21,334 nt of DNA from NCBI GenBank assembly GCA_947853245.1, contig CANTWP010000001.1:1-21334 (forward strand). The letters run 5' to 3'. The DNA comes from an uncultured Bacilli bacterium (GTDB lineage: Bacteria > Bacillota_I > Bacilli_A > RF39 > UBA660). Shown here piece by piece: positions 14,688-21,334 of this stretch (the stretch's first letter is position 1; every line of letters starts with the position of its first letter). A program made the position numbers and the translations under genes. The notes below the pieces were generated by a model that had not been told where the DNA came from, did no database searches, and saw nothing but the letters and a program-made list of their open reading frames with translations.

Positions 14688-15215
14688 CTAATTATCAATT
14701 AAATGTTGTTTTATTTCTCCAATTACATCTTTAATATAATTACCTTTATATTTTCTTTTATAAATATATATGTATGATGGATGTTCTATTTTTTTTACAA
14801 AAGATTCAATTTTGATATCATTATCTTTAATATAATTATTAAAAAAAGTAGAAACATTATTTCCTAATAAAAATATTATCTTAGGTTTAAGTACATTAAT
14901 TTCAAATATTAAATTATTTACACAAGCATTCATTTCAGATTTATTTGGATATCTTATTTTTTCGTTTGAATCCAAAGGTAAACACTTTACTAAATTTGTC
15001 TTATAATAATTTACACATGGGAATTGTTTTTCTATTTCCCTAATTAATTTACCACTATTAGTATCATCTTTAAGAGGATAATCTTTATCGATATCATTAA
15101 CTCTTTTTGCTGATAATCCAACCCACATAACATCACAAACTATCTTGTTATCAAAGAGTGGTAACTGATTTAAATAAAGGCTACAATTTTTACATTTGCT
15201 TATGTTCTGTATCAT
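14688..15215 (-). CDS. Uracil-DNA-glycosylase-superfamily protein, divergent, with Fe-S-type cysteines
   Basis: A 175-residue protein that fits the UDG fold of the family 4 kind, enzymes that remove uracil from DNA. Seen: a four-cysteine set C8, C11, C78, C98 resembling the 4Fe-4S spacing of that family; a WVGLS turn at 31-35 in the place of the motif-I GEAPG; NSGKLIREIE at 53-62; NYYKTNLVKCLPLD at 69-82; KIIFLLGNNV at 112-121; and HPS at 145-147 in the place of motif HPS/HPA. The acidic and Pro residues of motif I are missing, so uracil removal may be lost or the substrate changed. The upstream stop codon leaves the ATG at 15215 as the only start; the GGAG lies 12 bases away, a wide gap. It has its own promoter and terminator. 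Confidence 0.72.
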   Translation of the reverse strand: MIQNISKCKNCSLYLNQLPLFDNKIVCDVMWVGLSAKRVNDIDKDYPLKDDTNSGKLIREIEKQFPCVNYYKTNLVKCLPLDSNEKIRYPNKSEMNACVNNLIFEINVLKPKIIFLLGNNVSTFFNNYIKDNDIKIESFVKKIEHPSYIYIYKRKYKGNYIKDVIGEIKQHLIDN

Positions 15216-15261
15216 ACGTAAGTGTTTCTCCTATTTTATTAGTTTCTAAAATAAAATTTTC

Positions 15262-15290
15262 AATAATGGAATCTTTACAAGATTATTATT
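15262..15290 (-). promoter_or_regulatory. Hairpin in the leader of the glycosylase-like gene
   Basis: Two nested 6-bp stems, AATAAT/ATTATT and AATCTT/AAGATT, with a 2-nt bulge and a 3-nt loop. They lie about midway in the leader of roughly 95 nt. No riboswitch class fits, and no anti-terminator partner is seen. Confidence 0.35.
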
Positions 15291-15315
15291 AGATAGTACT
15301 CATTCTTATGATTTT

Positions 15316-15324
15316 ATTATATCA
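15316..15324 (-). promoter_or_regulatory. Extended -10 promoter of the glycosylase-like gene
   Basis: TGATATAAT on the minus strand, with TTCATA (4 of 6 to -35) 17 bases upstream. Transcription would start near 15309, giving a leader of about 95 nt. Confidence 0.55.
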
Positions 15325-15362
15325 TATATATCTTTATATATGAACTTTATAACTATTAAAAT

Positions 15363-15393
15363 ATAACAAAAGAGAACTAAGTTTTAGTTCTCT
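15363..15393 (-). terminator. Terminator of the coat-like gene
   Basis: A 10-bp perfect stem AGAGAACTAA/TTAGTTCTCT (15371-15380 with 15384-15393, loop GTT) followed on the minus strand by TTTTG. Confidence 0.75.
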
Positions 15394-15443
15394 ATGTCAA
15401 TTTATATGCCACTAATATTTATTTAAAAAATATTAATTGACAT
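15394..15443 (-). repeat. Long inverted repeat in the 3' UTR of the coat-like gene
   Basis: Outer arms ATGTCAATT/AATTGACAT (15394-15402 with 15435-15443) and inner arms AATATTT/AAATATT (15414-15420 with 15428-15434) enclose an asymmetric internal loop. It abuts the terminator, so the transcript would end in two stacked hairpins, which could protect the mRNA or give a 3'-derived RNA. Confidence 0.5.
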
Positions 15444-15452
15444 TAAATTTTG

Positions 15453-15743
15453 TTACATGTTGAAGTTATTGAATCCTTTGTTAGCTGCACCTGCGCAACC
15501 ACCACAGTCGTTATTTATTACTACATTTTCTTCGCTACAACTATATTGTGGAGTGTATGTATGAGTATAAATGTGTTTGTTAATTACATGAGTATGAAAT
15601 GGGCAGCAATGTGGTACTTCATGATAGAACTCTTTTTCAACACAATTAGTCATAGTTGGTTCCATAATAGGTTGTTCCATCATAGGTTGATTAAATCCCA
15701 TTCCCATTTGGCGATCACAACAACATCTTCTGTTAAATAACAT
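15453..15743 (-). CDS. Cys/His-rich coat-like protein (CotD-like)
   Basis: A 96-residue protein with no signal peptide or membrane helix. The N terminus has CCC (residues 7-9), followed by a Met/Gln/Pro-rich stretch (GMGFNQPMMEQPIM), then a core EVPHCCPFHTHVINKHIYTH rich in His and Cys, TYTPQYSCSE, and a C-terminal CGGCAGAANKG. The H/C/Y-rich core with paired CC resembles spore coat proteins of the CotD type, which cross-link or bind metal in the coat; this assignment is by composition and pattern only. Strong RBS (GGGGGA, seven bases before the ATG), but it lies in the 3' arm of an 11-bp hairpin. No sporulation gene is in the window, so a metal-binding or surface-layer role is also possible. 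Confidence 0.7.
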   Translation of the reverse strand: MLFNRRCCCDRQMGMGFNQPMMEQPIMEPTMTNCVEKEFYHEVPHCCPFHTHVINKHIYTHTYTPQYSCSEENVVINNDCGGCAGAANKGFNNFNM

Positions 15744-15750
15744 AAATAAA

Positions 15751-15786
15751 TCCCCCTTACCTAGTTTATCTTATGAGGTAGGAGGA
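15751..15786 (-). promoter_or_regulatory. RBS-sequestering hairpin before the coat-like gene
   Basis: In the transcript, TCCTCCTACCT (15776-15786) can pair with AGGTAAGGGGGA (15751-15762) over 11 base pairs with one G-U and one bulged A, closing a 13-nt loop. The 3' arm contains the gene's whole Shine-Dalgarno sequence, and the 5' arm imitates the 3' end of 16S rRNA (CCTCC). The structure would hold translation down until opened. Confidence 0.65.
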
Positions 15787-15812
15787 TTTATGAATAAGTA
15801 ATTTGCCTTTTA

Positions 15813-15841
15813 ATTATAATTTTTTAATATTTTATTGTCCC
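15813..15841 (-). promoter_or_regulatory. Probable promoter of the coat-like gene
   Basis: Minus-strand -10 TATAAT (15813-15818) and -35 GGGACA (15836-15841, 4 of 6) with 17 bases between, overlapping the 3' end of the upstream zinc-ribbon gene. It predicts a leader of about 60 nt that holds the RBS hairpin. Confidence 0.45.
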
Positions 15842-17316
15842 ATTATATTAGAAAATAATAAAATTAAACTTTGTGCATCTTCTATTAATTTATTAAAACT
15901 TTCTTTTTGCATTAACTTTTCTAAAATGACATTACTATCTTCTTCAGTTAAATCTGTATACAATATTGAATTGGATAAATCTGGTAAAGTTACTTGAGCA
16001 CTATTATTATAAGAATTAGTAAAAATTAATTTTACTGTACCAAAATCTTCAGAACTAACTGCTATATTATAAGTATCAGCATTACCATGTAAAACAGTAG
16101 TAGCAATATTTAGCTTAGTAGACTCTAATAAATCGTTATCTAAATTCATATGAATCACATAAGTATCTTCAGTTTCTGTTAAACTAACTTTACCATCACA
16201 AATTTTAAAATTATCTTCACCTGTTAATTCAAAACTATATTTTCCTTTAGATATCTTAGTAACATCTACTAAAGTTAATTCATTATCATTGTCAGCAATA
16301 TAACTAACGGTTAAACTCACAAATGAATTACTTCCGTCTACAAATATTGACACATAAGCATCATTACCTTCAATAAAATCATTAGCTTCTATTTGGGCAT
16401 TTAATTTATCTATAGTAGTTTTAATACTTGTTCTAATATCAAAATCTTCTTCCACACCCTGTATATTAGCTGAAGCACTATAAAGTCTATTATAACTATC
16501 TAAGAACTTATCATTATTTAAATAAGAAAATAAATCTCTAGCTATAATAGTTATATTCTTCTCATTTAAAATTAAAGTATGTTTAATAGTTCCTACTTCT
16601 TTATTATCAATAGTTAAAGTTTCTTTCTCATTTTTGAAATACTCGTCTTTTAAAGCTTTCTTTAAACCTGTTTCAAATTCATTTAACACAATTTTTAGAT
16701 CCGCCACTTGTGTTGAAGAGCCATATAAATCAAAAAGTTGATTATAATTTTCTTTTTCTATTGGAATATTAATATATTTACTAAATAAGTCTCCTAAATC
16801 AGCATAAACATTATTATTACTTCCATAAATATTTAAATCTAATAAGGAAGAATTATTATATAAAGCAGACATCTTACTAGAAATAGTCTTATTTTTATAA
16901 TCTACTGCAGCAGTACCTTTAAATTCTAAATTATTAATAAACGAATAGTATTCTGGTTCTAAAACATCTTTATTTAAATTTAAATCAGCTTTAAAAGAAT
17001 AATTTTGTGAAACAAAATCTGTTTTTTCTGGTATAACCTTTTCTACTTCATCTGCAACATATGTAATTAAATTATCAAAAATATTTTTTGATGAGGTATT
17101 AGATTTTAAGAAAAAATATACACCTAATACTACCAATACTGCAACAAATAAAATGCCAACTATAATAAATAAAAATTTATTACTTTTTCTATTATTTCTT
17201 GTGTGAATGTTTCTTTCAAGATTTTCCAAAACAGTAGCATTTTCTAAATTTGAACCACAGTTTGGACAAATTTCCATTGTACTTAAAACTTCTTTTCCAC
17301 AATTTGGACACATCAT
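15832..17316 (-). CDS. Zinc-ribbon, single-pass membrane protein with large extracellular domain
   Basis: A protein of about 494 residues. It begins with a rubredoxin-like zinc ribbon, MMCPNCGKEV and EICPNCGSN (Cys 3, 6, 17, 20), on the cytosolic side. A basic stretch (TRNNRKSNK) precedes one transmembrane helix at about 48-70 (FLFIIVGILFVAVLVVLGVYFFL), so the remaining 420 residues lie outside. That part is rich in Asn, Asp and Ser beta strands with repeats of 'NKTISSKMSALYNNSSLLDL'-like character. This N-terminal ribbon plus TM plus lipoprotein-like exodomain layout is common in Firmicutes; the function is unknown. The ATG at 17316 is chosen because the GTG at 17328 overlaps AAAGGAGTG, which is the likely RBS. 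A stem-loop-free gap and an extended -10 at 17367 place it in its own transcript behind ffh. Confidence 0.8.
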   Translation of the reverse strand: MMCPNCGKEVLSTMEICPNCGSNLENATVLENLERNIHTRNNRKSNKFLFIIVGILFVAVLVVLGVYFFLKSNTSSKNIFDNLITYVADEVEKVIPEKTDFVSQNYSFKADLNLNKDVLEPEYYSFINNLEFKGTAAVDYKNKTISSKMSALYNNSSLLDLNIYGSNNNVYADLGDLFSKYINIPIEKENYNQLFDLYGSSTQVADLKIVLNEFETGLKKALKDEYFKNEKETLTIDNKEVGTIKHTLILNEKNITIIARDLFSYLNNDKFLDSYNRLYSASANIQGVEEDFDIRTSIKTTIDKLNAQIEANDFIEGNDAYVSIFVDGSNSFVSLTVSYIADNDNELTLVDVTKISKGKYSFELTGEDNFKICDGKVSLTETEDTYVIHMNLDNDLLESTKLNIATTVLHGNADTYNIAVSSEDFGTVKLIFTNSYNNSAQVTLPDLSNSILYTDLTEEDSNVILEKLMQKESFNKLIEDAQSLILLFSNIMGQ

Positions 17317-17366
17317 AATTCTTAACACTCCTTTTCATCTTAGTACTAGCATACGCTAACAAAGTT

Positions 17367-17375
17367 ATTATATCA
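17367..17375 (-). promoter_or_regulatory. Extended -10 promoter of the zinc-ribbon gene
   Basis: TGATATAAT on the minus strand about 50 bases before the start codon, in the same ATGATATAATAA context as the promoters at 3531 and 15316. No clear -35 box. A small hairpin TAGC-GTAT-GCTA lies in the leader. Confidence 0.5.
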
Positions 17376-17407
17376 TTTTTTATTAAAAATTTATAGTATA
17401 TTTCTCT

Positions 17408-18715
17408 TTAAAATGGCATTTTTAAATTGCCATTACTAAATTGTTTCATCATTTTTTTCATTTCTTCAAATTGTTTTAATAAACGATTTACTTCTTCAAC
17501 CGTTCGACCACTACCTTTAGCAATACGTACTTTTCTGCTTGCTTTAAGTATCTCAGGATGTCTTCTTTCTTCTGGTGTCATTGATTGAATAATAGCTTCA
17601 ATATGAGCCATATCTTTAGGATTAATCTTGACATCGCTTAAACCCATTTTCTTAGCACCAGGTAACATTTTAAGTAGATTTTCTAGAGGTCCTAATTTCT
17701 TTATTTGATTCATTTGACTTAAAAAATCCTCTAAATCAAAATTACCTTTCTGCATCTTTTTAGCGGTTTTCATAGCCTCATCTTCATCAATAACACTTTC
17801 AGCTTTTTCTAACATAGTCATGATGTCACCCATACCAAGAATACGAGTTGCCATTCTCTCAGGATAAAATTCTTCAATACCATCCATCTTTTCACTAACA
17901 CCAACAAACTTAATCGGAACATTAGTTAAATGTCTAATTGATAAAGCAGCACCACCTCTAGTATCACCATCTAATTTAGTAAGAATAGCACCAGTAAGAG
18001 GTAATTTACTATTAAAGCCTTCTATTACATTAATAGCGTCTTGACCTGTCATAGCATCTACTACGAGTAATATCTCTTCTGGATGAATAGTCTTTTCAAT
18101 ACTATCTAACTCATCCATCAATGACTCATCAATATGTAAACGACCAGCCGTATCAATTAGTACATAATCAAATTTGTTTTCTTTAGCATACTCTACTGCA
18201 TGCTCTGATATAAGAGTAGGATTTCCTTTTCCTTCAGAATAAACCTCAATATTTAATTCTTTACCTAATTGTTTTAATTGATCAATAGCAGCAGGTCTAT
18301 AAACATCACACGCAACAAGTAAAGGTTTTTTATGATATTTTTTTCTTAATAATAATCCTAGTTTACCAATCATAGTAGTCTTTCCAGTACCTTGTAAACC
18401 CACTAACATTAATATTGCAGGATTACCATTTAAATTTAATTCTTTCTTTTCACCACCAAGTAACTCAACTAATTCATCTTTTAAGATCTTAACAAACATC
18501 TCACTTGGTTTTAATGATTTAGCTACTTCTTCTCCTAAAGCCTTTTCTTTAACATTTGCAATAAATTCTTTAACTACTTTATAGTTAACATCGGCTTCTA
18601 ATAACGCTAATCTAATTTCTCTAGTTACTTCACTTATATTATCTTCAGTTATTTTTCCATAACCTTTTATCTTATCAATTGCACTTTGCAATCTATCTCC
18701 TAAACTTTCAAACAT
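17408..18715 (-). CDS. ffh: Signal recognition particle protein Ffh (SRP54)
   Basis: Ffh binds 4.5S/scRNA and the signal sequence of nascent chains, then docks with FtsY to deliver ribosomes to the Sec translocon. Domains: four-helix N domain (about 1-90); GTPase G domain with GLQGTGKTT at 106-114, DTAGRLH at 188-194, TKLDGDTRGG at 246-255 and the ALLEADVN motif at 37-44; and the methionine-rich M domain from about 295, with LPGAKKMG and SGRTVEEVNRLLKQF, the SRP-RNA-binding helix-turn-helix. Length 435 is typical. The start MFESLGDRLQ matches the family, with RBS GGTGAT. It has its own promoter and lies downstream of the ylxM and HerA-like genes after a terminator, so it is not strictly cotranscribed with ylxM as in Bacillus. 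Confidence 0.98.
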   Translation of the reverse strand: MFESLGDRLQSAIDKIKGYGKITEDNISEVTREIRLALLEADVNYKVVKEFIANVKEKALGEEVAKSLKPSEMFVKILKDELVELLGGEKKELNLNGNPAILMLVGLQGTGKTTMIGKLGLLLRKKYHKKPLLVACDVYRPAAIDQLKQLGKELNIEVYSEGKGNPTLISEHAVEYAKENKFDYVLIDTAGRLHIDESLMDELDSIEKTIHPEEILLVVDAMTGQDAINVIEGFNSKLPLTGAILTKLDGDTRGGAALSIRHLTNVPIKFVGVSEKMDGIEEFYPERMATRILGMGDIMTMLEKAESVIDEDEAMKTAKKMQKGNFDLEDFLSQMNQIKKLGPLENLLKMLPGAKKMGLSDVKINPKDMAHIEAIIQSMTPEERRHPEILKASRKVRIAKGSGRTVEEVNRLLKQFEEMKKMMKQFSNGNLKMPF

Positions 18716-18737
18716 TTTTAATCACCATATTAATTAT

Positions 18738-18767
18738 ATTATAAATAAATAGAAAAGGCTAGTACAA
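18738..18767 (-). promoter_or_regulatory. Promoter of ffh
   Basis: Minus-strand -10 TATAAT (18738-18743) and -35 TTGTAC (18762-18767) with 18 bases between. The predicted start near 18731 gives a leader of about 15 nt. Confidence 0.6.
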
Positions 18768-18778
18768 TGAATACATAG

Positions 18779-18822
18779 AAATTAAAAAAGTTAATAAAAC
18801 AAAATATTCATTTTATTAACTT
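18779..18822 (-). terminator. Terminator of the HerA-like gene
   Basis: A 12-bp stem (18788-18799 with 18811-18822, 11-nt loop) followed on the minus strand by TTTTTAAT, 12 bases past the stop codon. It separates the ftsY-ylxM-HerA unit from ffh. Confidence 0.75.
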
Positions 18823-18834
18823 ATATACAATACG

Positions 18835-20592
18835 CTATTGTTTAACATTCCAAACTGTAGCCATATCAAAATTACTAGAGAATGGAGCAGGATTTGGCAT
18901 ATTAAAATGAACTAATTGCGGAATTCTAAATGCTTTACCGAATGCTATACAGGTACCAGGTTGTAAAGATTTTTGTTTTTCAACAATTTCTTCACTAATA
19001 TTTGGTAACATTTGTTTAATATATTCAACATCTAAAGGATGAGTCATTTTAAATATTAAGAAGTTTGATACTTGAGATATAATATTTTCTGATATTTCAA
19101 CCGGTCTTTGAGATAGTATTCCCATTACTACTCCGTATTTTCTTCCTTCTTTAGCAATTCGATCAAATATATTGTAGCCAAGTAAAAATTGATCATTATC
19201 TTTTTGAATATAACGATGGGCTTCTTCTAATAAGATATTAAATGGTAAAGAATTTTGTCCTTTAGTACTTTTACAATAATTAAAAATTAAATTAGAATAA
19301 AACTTTATAGAGGATTTAGTAAACCAATCATCAACATCTTCAAAATTAAAATTAATAATTTGAGCTTTATAGCCAGCAGCAGTTATTAATGAATTAATAT
19401 ATTGTTCTCGGGTTACTAGTTCTGGATATTCAAAATATTTAGCATAACTACCAATTACTAAAGCATGAAGTCTAACCTTTAAAGCAAGAGCACTTCCCAC
19501 AATATCCTCATTGTGTAAAATACCATCAGAAATTAATACAAAATTTAAAGCTTTTTCTAAATCACTAAGACCATATTTCTGTTGTTCTGTAGAAATATTT
19601 TTTTCTAAAGTATCATTAATAAAACTATTTACATACTCAATAAGTAAATTTCTTTCAGGGAATTCTCCTTTAGAATCAATTGTAAATAAGTCACGAAAAG
19701 ATCTCGTGTATCCTAATCCTTGAACAGAAGCTTCTAAATTAAATTCTTGAGTAGAACAAGCATCGATTATATTAAAAACATCATTACGCTTACTAGATGA
19801 AGTCTGATTACTATATAGTACGCTAATAACAGCTTTAGCAATCAAGTGATTTTTATAAGCATTTGCTTCTTCTGACTGCGATGCAAATATATTAGCAAGT
19901 CTAATTGTTTCATCAATGACAGTTAATTGAGCATGATCACTAGCCTGTAAAAATAATGCTAGATCATTAGTACTTAACAACCATACTGGAATTTTAAGTG
20001 TTTCCCCACTGGTATCACTAGTATTAGTTGTATAATATTTAAAATGAAAATTATTATTTATTTCACTAATACGTTCAAAAGCATTATGATATTCACCATA
20101 AGAATCAAAGATTAAAAAATTAGAACGATATGGAGTAACCTCTTTATTCATAAATAAATTTTGAATTATACGAGCTACACCACATGATTTACCACTACCA
20201 GTATTTCCAAATATAGCAAAATGATTACTAAAGAACTGATTAATATCAGCATATATTGGATATCCACTATAAAGAGGACTATCACCTATTAAAAAGCTTT
20301 TATTAGTTCTATTACCTATAACCATATCTAATTCTTCTTTATTTATAAAACGAATTTTAGCATTTAAAGTTGGTTTTCTAATTACACCACTAAAGAAAGT
20401 ATTACCAGCAAATTCCCCTAATAGCGCTATTATCATTTTCTTACCATCTAAGCTAATAATTTCTCCCAATATTTTCTTTTGTGCATCTTCAATTACTACA
20501 TGAATATTCATCAAATTAGTTGCTACATTAATATTATCATCTAATCTTGCATGAACCTCATTAGCCCCAATAAACCATAATTTACCTAACAT
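18835..20592 (-). CDS. HerA-like hexameric ATPase (DUF87 / HerA-FtsK superfamily)
   Basis: A 585-residue ATPase of the HerA type, ring motors that translocate DNA. The N-terminal about 90 residues form a HAS-barrel-like region. Walker A is GNTGSGKSCG at 129-138 and is followed by FLIFDSYGEYHNAF; the Walker B stretch NILLEEAHRY lies at about 452-461, with the catalytic Glu. GRKYGVVMGILSQRPVEISE contains the conserved Gln/Arg sensor region, and STNDLALFLQA fits the DUF87 insert. Archaeal HerA works with the NurA nuclease; bacterial homologues occur alone or beside nuclease or Sir2 effectors. No such partner is visible here, so its function is open. It follows ylxM by four bases with its RBS (GGGAGTGAT) inside that gene, so the two are cotranscribed. 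Confidence 0.88.
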   Translation of the reverse strand: MLGKLWFIGANEVHARLDDNINVATNLMNIHVVIEDAQKKILGEIISLDGKKMIIALLGEFAGNTFFSGVIRKPTLNAKIRFINKEELDMVIGNRTNKSFLIGDSPLYSGYPIYADINQFFSNHFAIFGNTGSGKSCGVARIIQNLFMNKEVTPYRSNFLIFDSYGEYHNAFERISEINNNFHFKYYTTNTSDTSGETLKIPVWLLSTNDLALFLQASDHAQLTVIDETIRLANIFASQSEEANAYKNHLIAKAVISVLYSNQTSSSKRNDVFNIIDACSTQEFNLEASVQGLGYTRSFRDLFTIDSKGEFPERNLLIEYVNSFINDTLEKNISTEQQKYGLSDLEKALNFVLISDGILHNEDIVGSALALKVRLHALVIGSYAKYFEYPELVTREQYINSLITAAGYKAQIINFNFEDVDDWFTKSSIKFYSNLIFNYCKSTKGQNSLPFNILLEEAHRYIQKDNDQFLLGYNIFDRIAKEGRKYGVVMGILSQRPVEISENIISQVSNFLIFKMTHPLDVEYIKQMLPNISEEIVEKQKSLQPGTCIAFGKAFRIPQLVHFNMPNPAPFSSNFDMATVWNVKQ

Positions 20593-20596
20593 ATTA

Positions 20597-20899
20597 TCAC
20601 TCCCAAATTATTCTTTTTATTTCTTCTTTTATTTTTTGATCTTCAATATTTTCTATAACATTTTCGATCTTATCTCTTTTTTGACATAGTTTTAATTGTG
20701 TTTCAAAAAATTCTAGTTTAGTTACTGTATCTTTAATTTGTTTATTTACTGCATTACGGCTTATTCCTTTATTTTCACCAATCTCTTGACATGTTAAGTT
20801 CTGAAAATAATAATCTTCAAAATATTCTCGTTGAATAACAGTCAAAAGGTTACCATAACAATCATAAAGTTTATTAATATAAATAGTATCTTCGATCAT
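20597..20899 (-). CDS. ylxM: SRP-associated helix-turn-helix protein YlxM
   Basis: YlxM (UPF0122) is a small sigma-70-region-4-like helix-turn-helix protein that binds the signal recognition particle and stimulates its GTPase cycle. Seen: YDCYGNLLTVIQREYFEDYY at residues 12-31 then ISRNAVNKQIKDTVTKLE, the family's LTxxQ..Y and S(R/E)xAV signatures. Its length (100) is normal. It overlaps the preceding membrane-protein gene by four bases (ATGA) and is followed closely by the HerA-like gene, so translation of the three is coupled. Its TGA stop shows that the organism uses the standard code. Confidence 0.93.
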   Translation of the reverse strand: MIEDTIYINKLYDCYGNLLTVIQREYFEDYYFQNLTCQEIGENKGISRNAVNKQIKDTVTKLEFFETQLKLCQKRDKIENVIENIEDQKIKEEIKRIIWE

Positions 20900-21186
20900 C
20901 CTATTAAATCCAGTACTCCAAATATTAGTACTATAACTCCAATTGCAATATAAAGCATCGTAAATGATTTTCTTTTATAAATTCTATAATTGTTATAAGC
21001 CATTACTAATAAAGTTAACCCTGTAACAAGTGTTACCGCCGGCATAAATTCAGAATTAAAAATAGAAATAACCGCAAATACTAACAAACAAAAGACTAAG
21101 ACAACTTGAACTAACATACCAGCTTGATTAAAAGCATAATTTCTATATATTTTATCATTTTTATTCTTCTCATTTTTTTGTTTCAT
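20896..21186 (-). CDS. Small membrane protein between ftsY and ylxM, uncharacterised
   Basis: A 96-residue protein with a very basic start (MKQKNEKNKNDK) and two or three hydrophobic helices at about 24-43, 50-66 and 74-95. No family motif is recognised. The ATG at 21186 comes one base after the ftsY TAG stop and is served by GGAGGACTAGT; an earlier in-frame ATG at 21216 lies inside ftsY and lacks a suitable RBS. Position inside the ftsY-ylxM unit suggests cotranscription with the SRP pathway, but a role in targeting is only inferred from location. Confidence 0.75.
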   Translation of the reverse strand: MKQKNEKNKNDKIYRNYAFNQAGMLVQVVLVFCLLVFAVISIFNSEFMPAVTLVTGLTLLVMAYNNYRIYKRKSFTMLYIAIGVIVLIFGVLDLIG

Positions 21187-21187
21187 A

Positions 21188-21334
21188 CTAGTCCTCCATA
21201 TCTTTGAACAATCCATATATATATTTTTCTATATCAAAGACTCTTAGATCTTCTTTTTTTTCACCAAGGCCTACAAATTTAACTGGTATATCTACATTTT
21301 CCTTTATAGCAAGAACTATTCCACCTTTGGCTGT
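21188..21334 (-). CDS. ftsY: SRP receptor FtsY (C-terminal end, cut by window edge)
   Basis: The last 48 codons of FtsY, the membrane-associated GTPase that receives SRP-ribosome complexes. The visible part, TAKGGIVLAIKE then IPVKFVGLGEKKEDLRVFD, is the C-terminal G-domain motif shared by FtsY proteins (TAKGG and GLGE). It ends in KDMED and a TAG stop. The rest of the gene lies past position 21334. It is followed after one base by the small membrane protein, forming the head of the ftsY-ylxM-HerA operon. Confidence 0.95.
   Translation of the reverse strand, partial: TAKGGIVLAIKENVDIPVKFVGLGEKKEDLRVFDIEKYIYGLFKDMED

Noticed and set aside
15450..15740. 96-codon plus-strand open frame opposite the coat-like gene
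   Set aside because: Equal length in mirror frame, but the minus strand has the strong RBS, coherent Cys/His pattern and terminator.
15780..15801. Perfect AGGAGG followed by ATG AAT AAG TAA on the plus strand
   Set aside because: It looks like a three-codon minigene, but it is explained as the complement of the RBS hairpin of the coat-like gene, with no plus-strand promoter seen.

Overview
The window is a low-GC, gene-dense bacterial chromosome segment that fits an anaerobic Bacillota lineage, probably of the reduced gut Bacilli / Mollicutes-relative type. Evidence: very AT-rich DNA, Gram-positive Shine-Dalgarno sites, TTGACA/TATAAT-type promoters, a Bacillus-like ftsY / ylxM / ffh cluster, and a pyruvate:ferredoxin oxidoreductase. 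TGA ends two genes (near 20597 and 20896) and Trp is read from TGG, so the code is standard and this is not a UGA=Trp Mycoplasma. Nearly every gene is on the minus strand. The genus cannot be read from the sequence.

Layout by rising coordinate (most genes read right to left). 1-1303: N-terminal 434 codons of recG. 1304-1582: recG promoter, a minus-strand terminator, and a strong plus-strand promoter driving a compact structured RNA of about 100 nt with its own terminator, an unassigned small RNA. 1583-3505: an oversized type IV pilin-like protein. 3584-6997: nifJ-type pyruvate:ferredoxin oxidoreductase. 7079-9742: a membrane-anchored adhesin with cadherin-like repeats outside and a PDZ domain predicted inside. 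9870-10388: ndk.

10468-11698 is the only plus-strand gene pair: an M15 D,D-carboxypeptidase and a PF06541-like membrane protein whose start and body are in different frames across a T6 run. 11741-14139 is a small accessory operon (promoter at 14168-14196): two ASCH-domain proteins, a Dam-type adenine methylase and a HExxH protein broken by three homopolymer frameshifts. 14258-15743 holds a small membrane protein, a divergent uracil-DNA-glycosylase-like protein and a Cys/His-rich coat-like protein whose ribosome binding site sits in a strong hairpin.

15832-21334 is core: a zinc-ribbon membrane lipoprotein-like protein, ffh, a HerA-like ATPase, ylxM, a small membrane protein and the 3' end of ftsY. 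The FtsY, YlxM and Ffh products belong to co-translational membrane targeting; the HerA-like ATPase is the unexpected member of that cluster.

The most notable items are the orphan RNA at 1481-1580, the adhesin with a cytosolic PDZ domain, the cluster of four homopolymer frameshifts within 0.9 kb, the RBS-trapping hairpin before the coat-like gene, and the ASCH-ASCH-Dam-HExxH operon.
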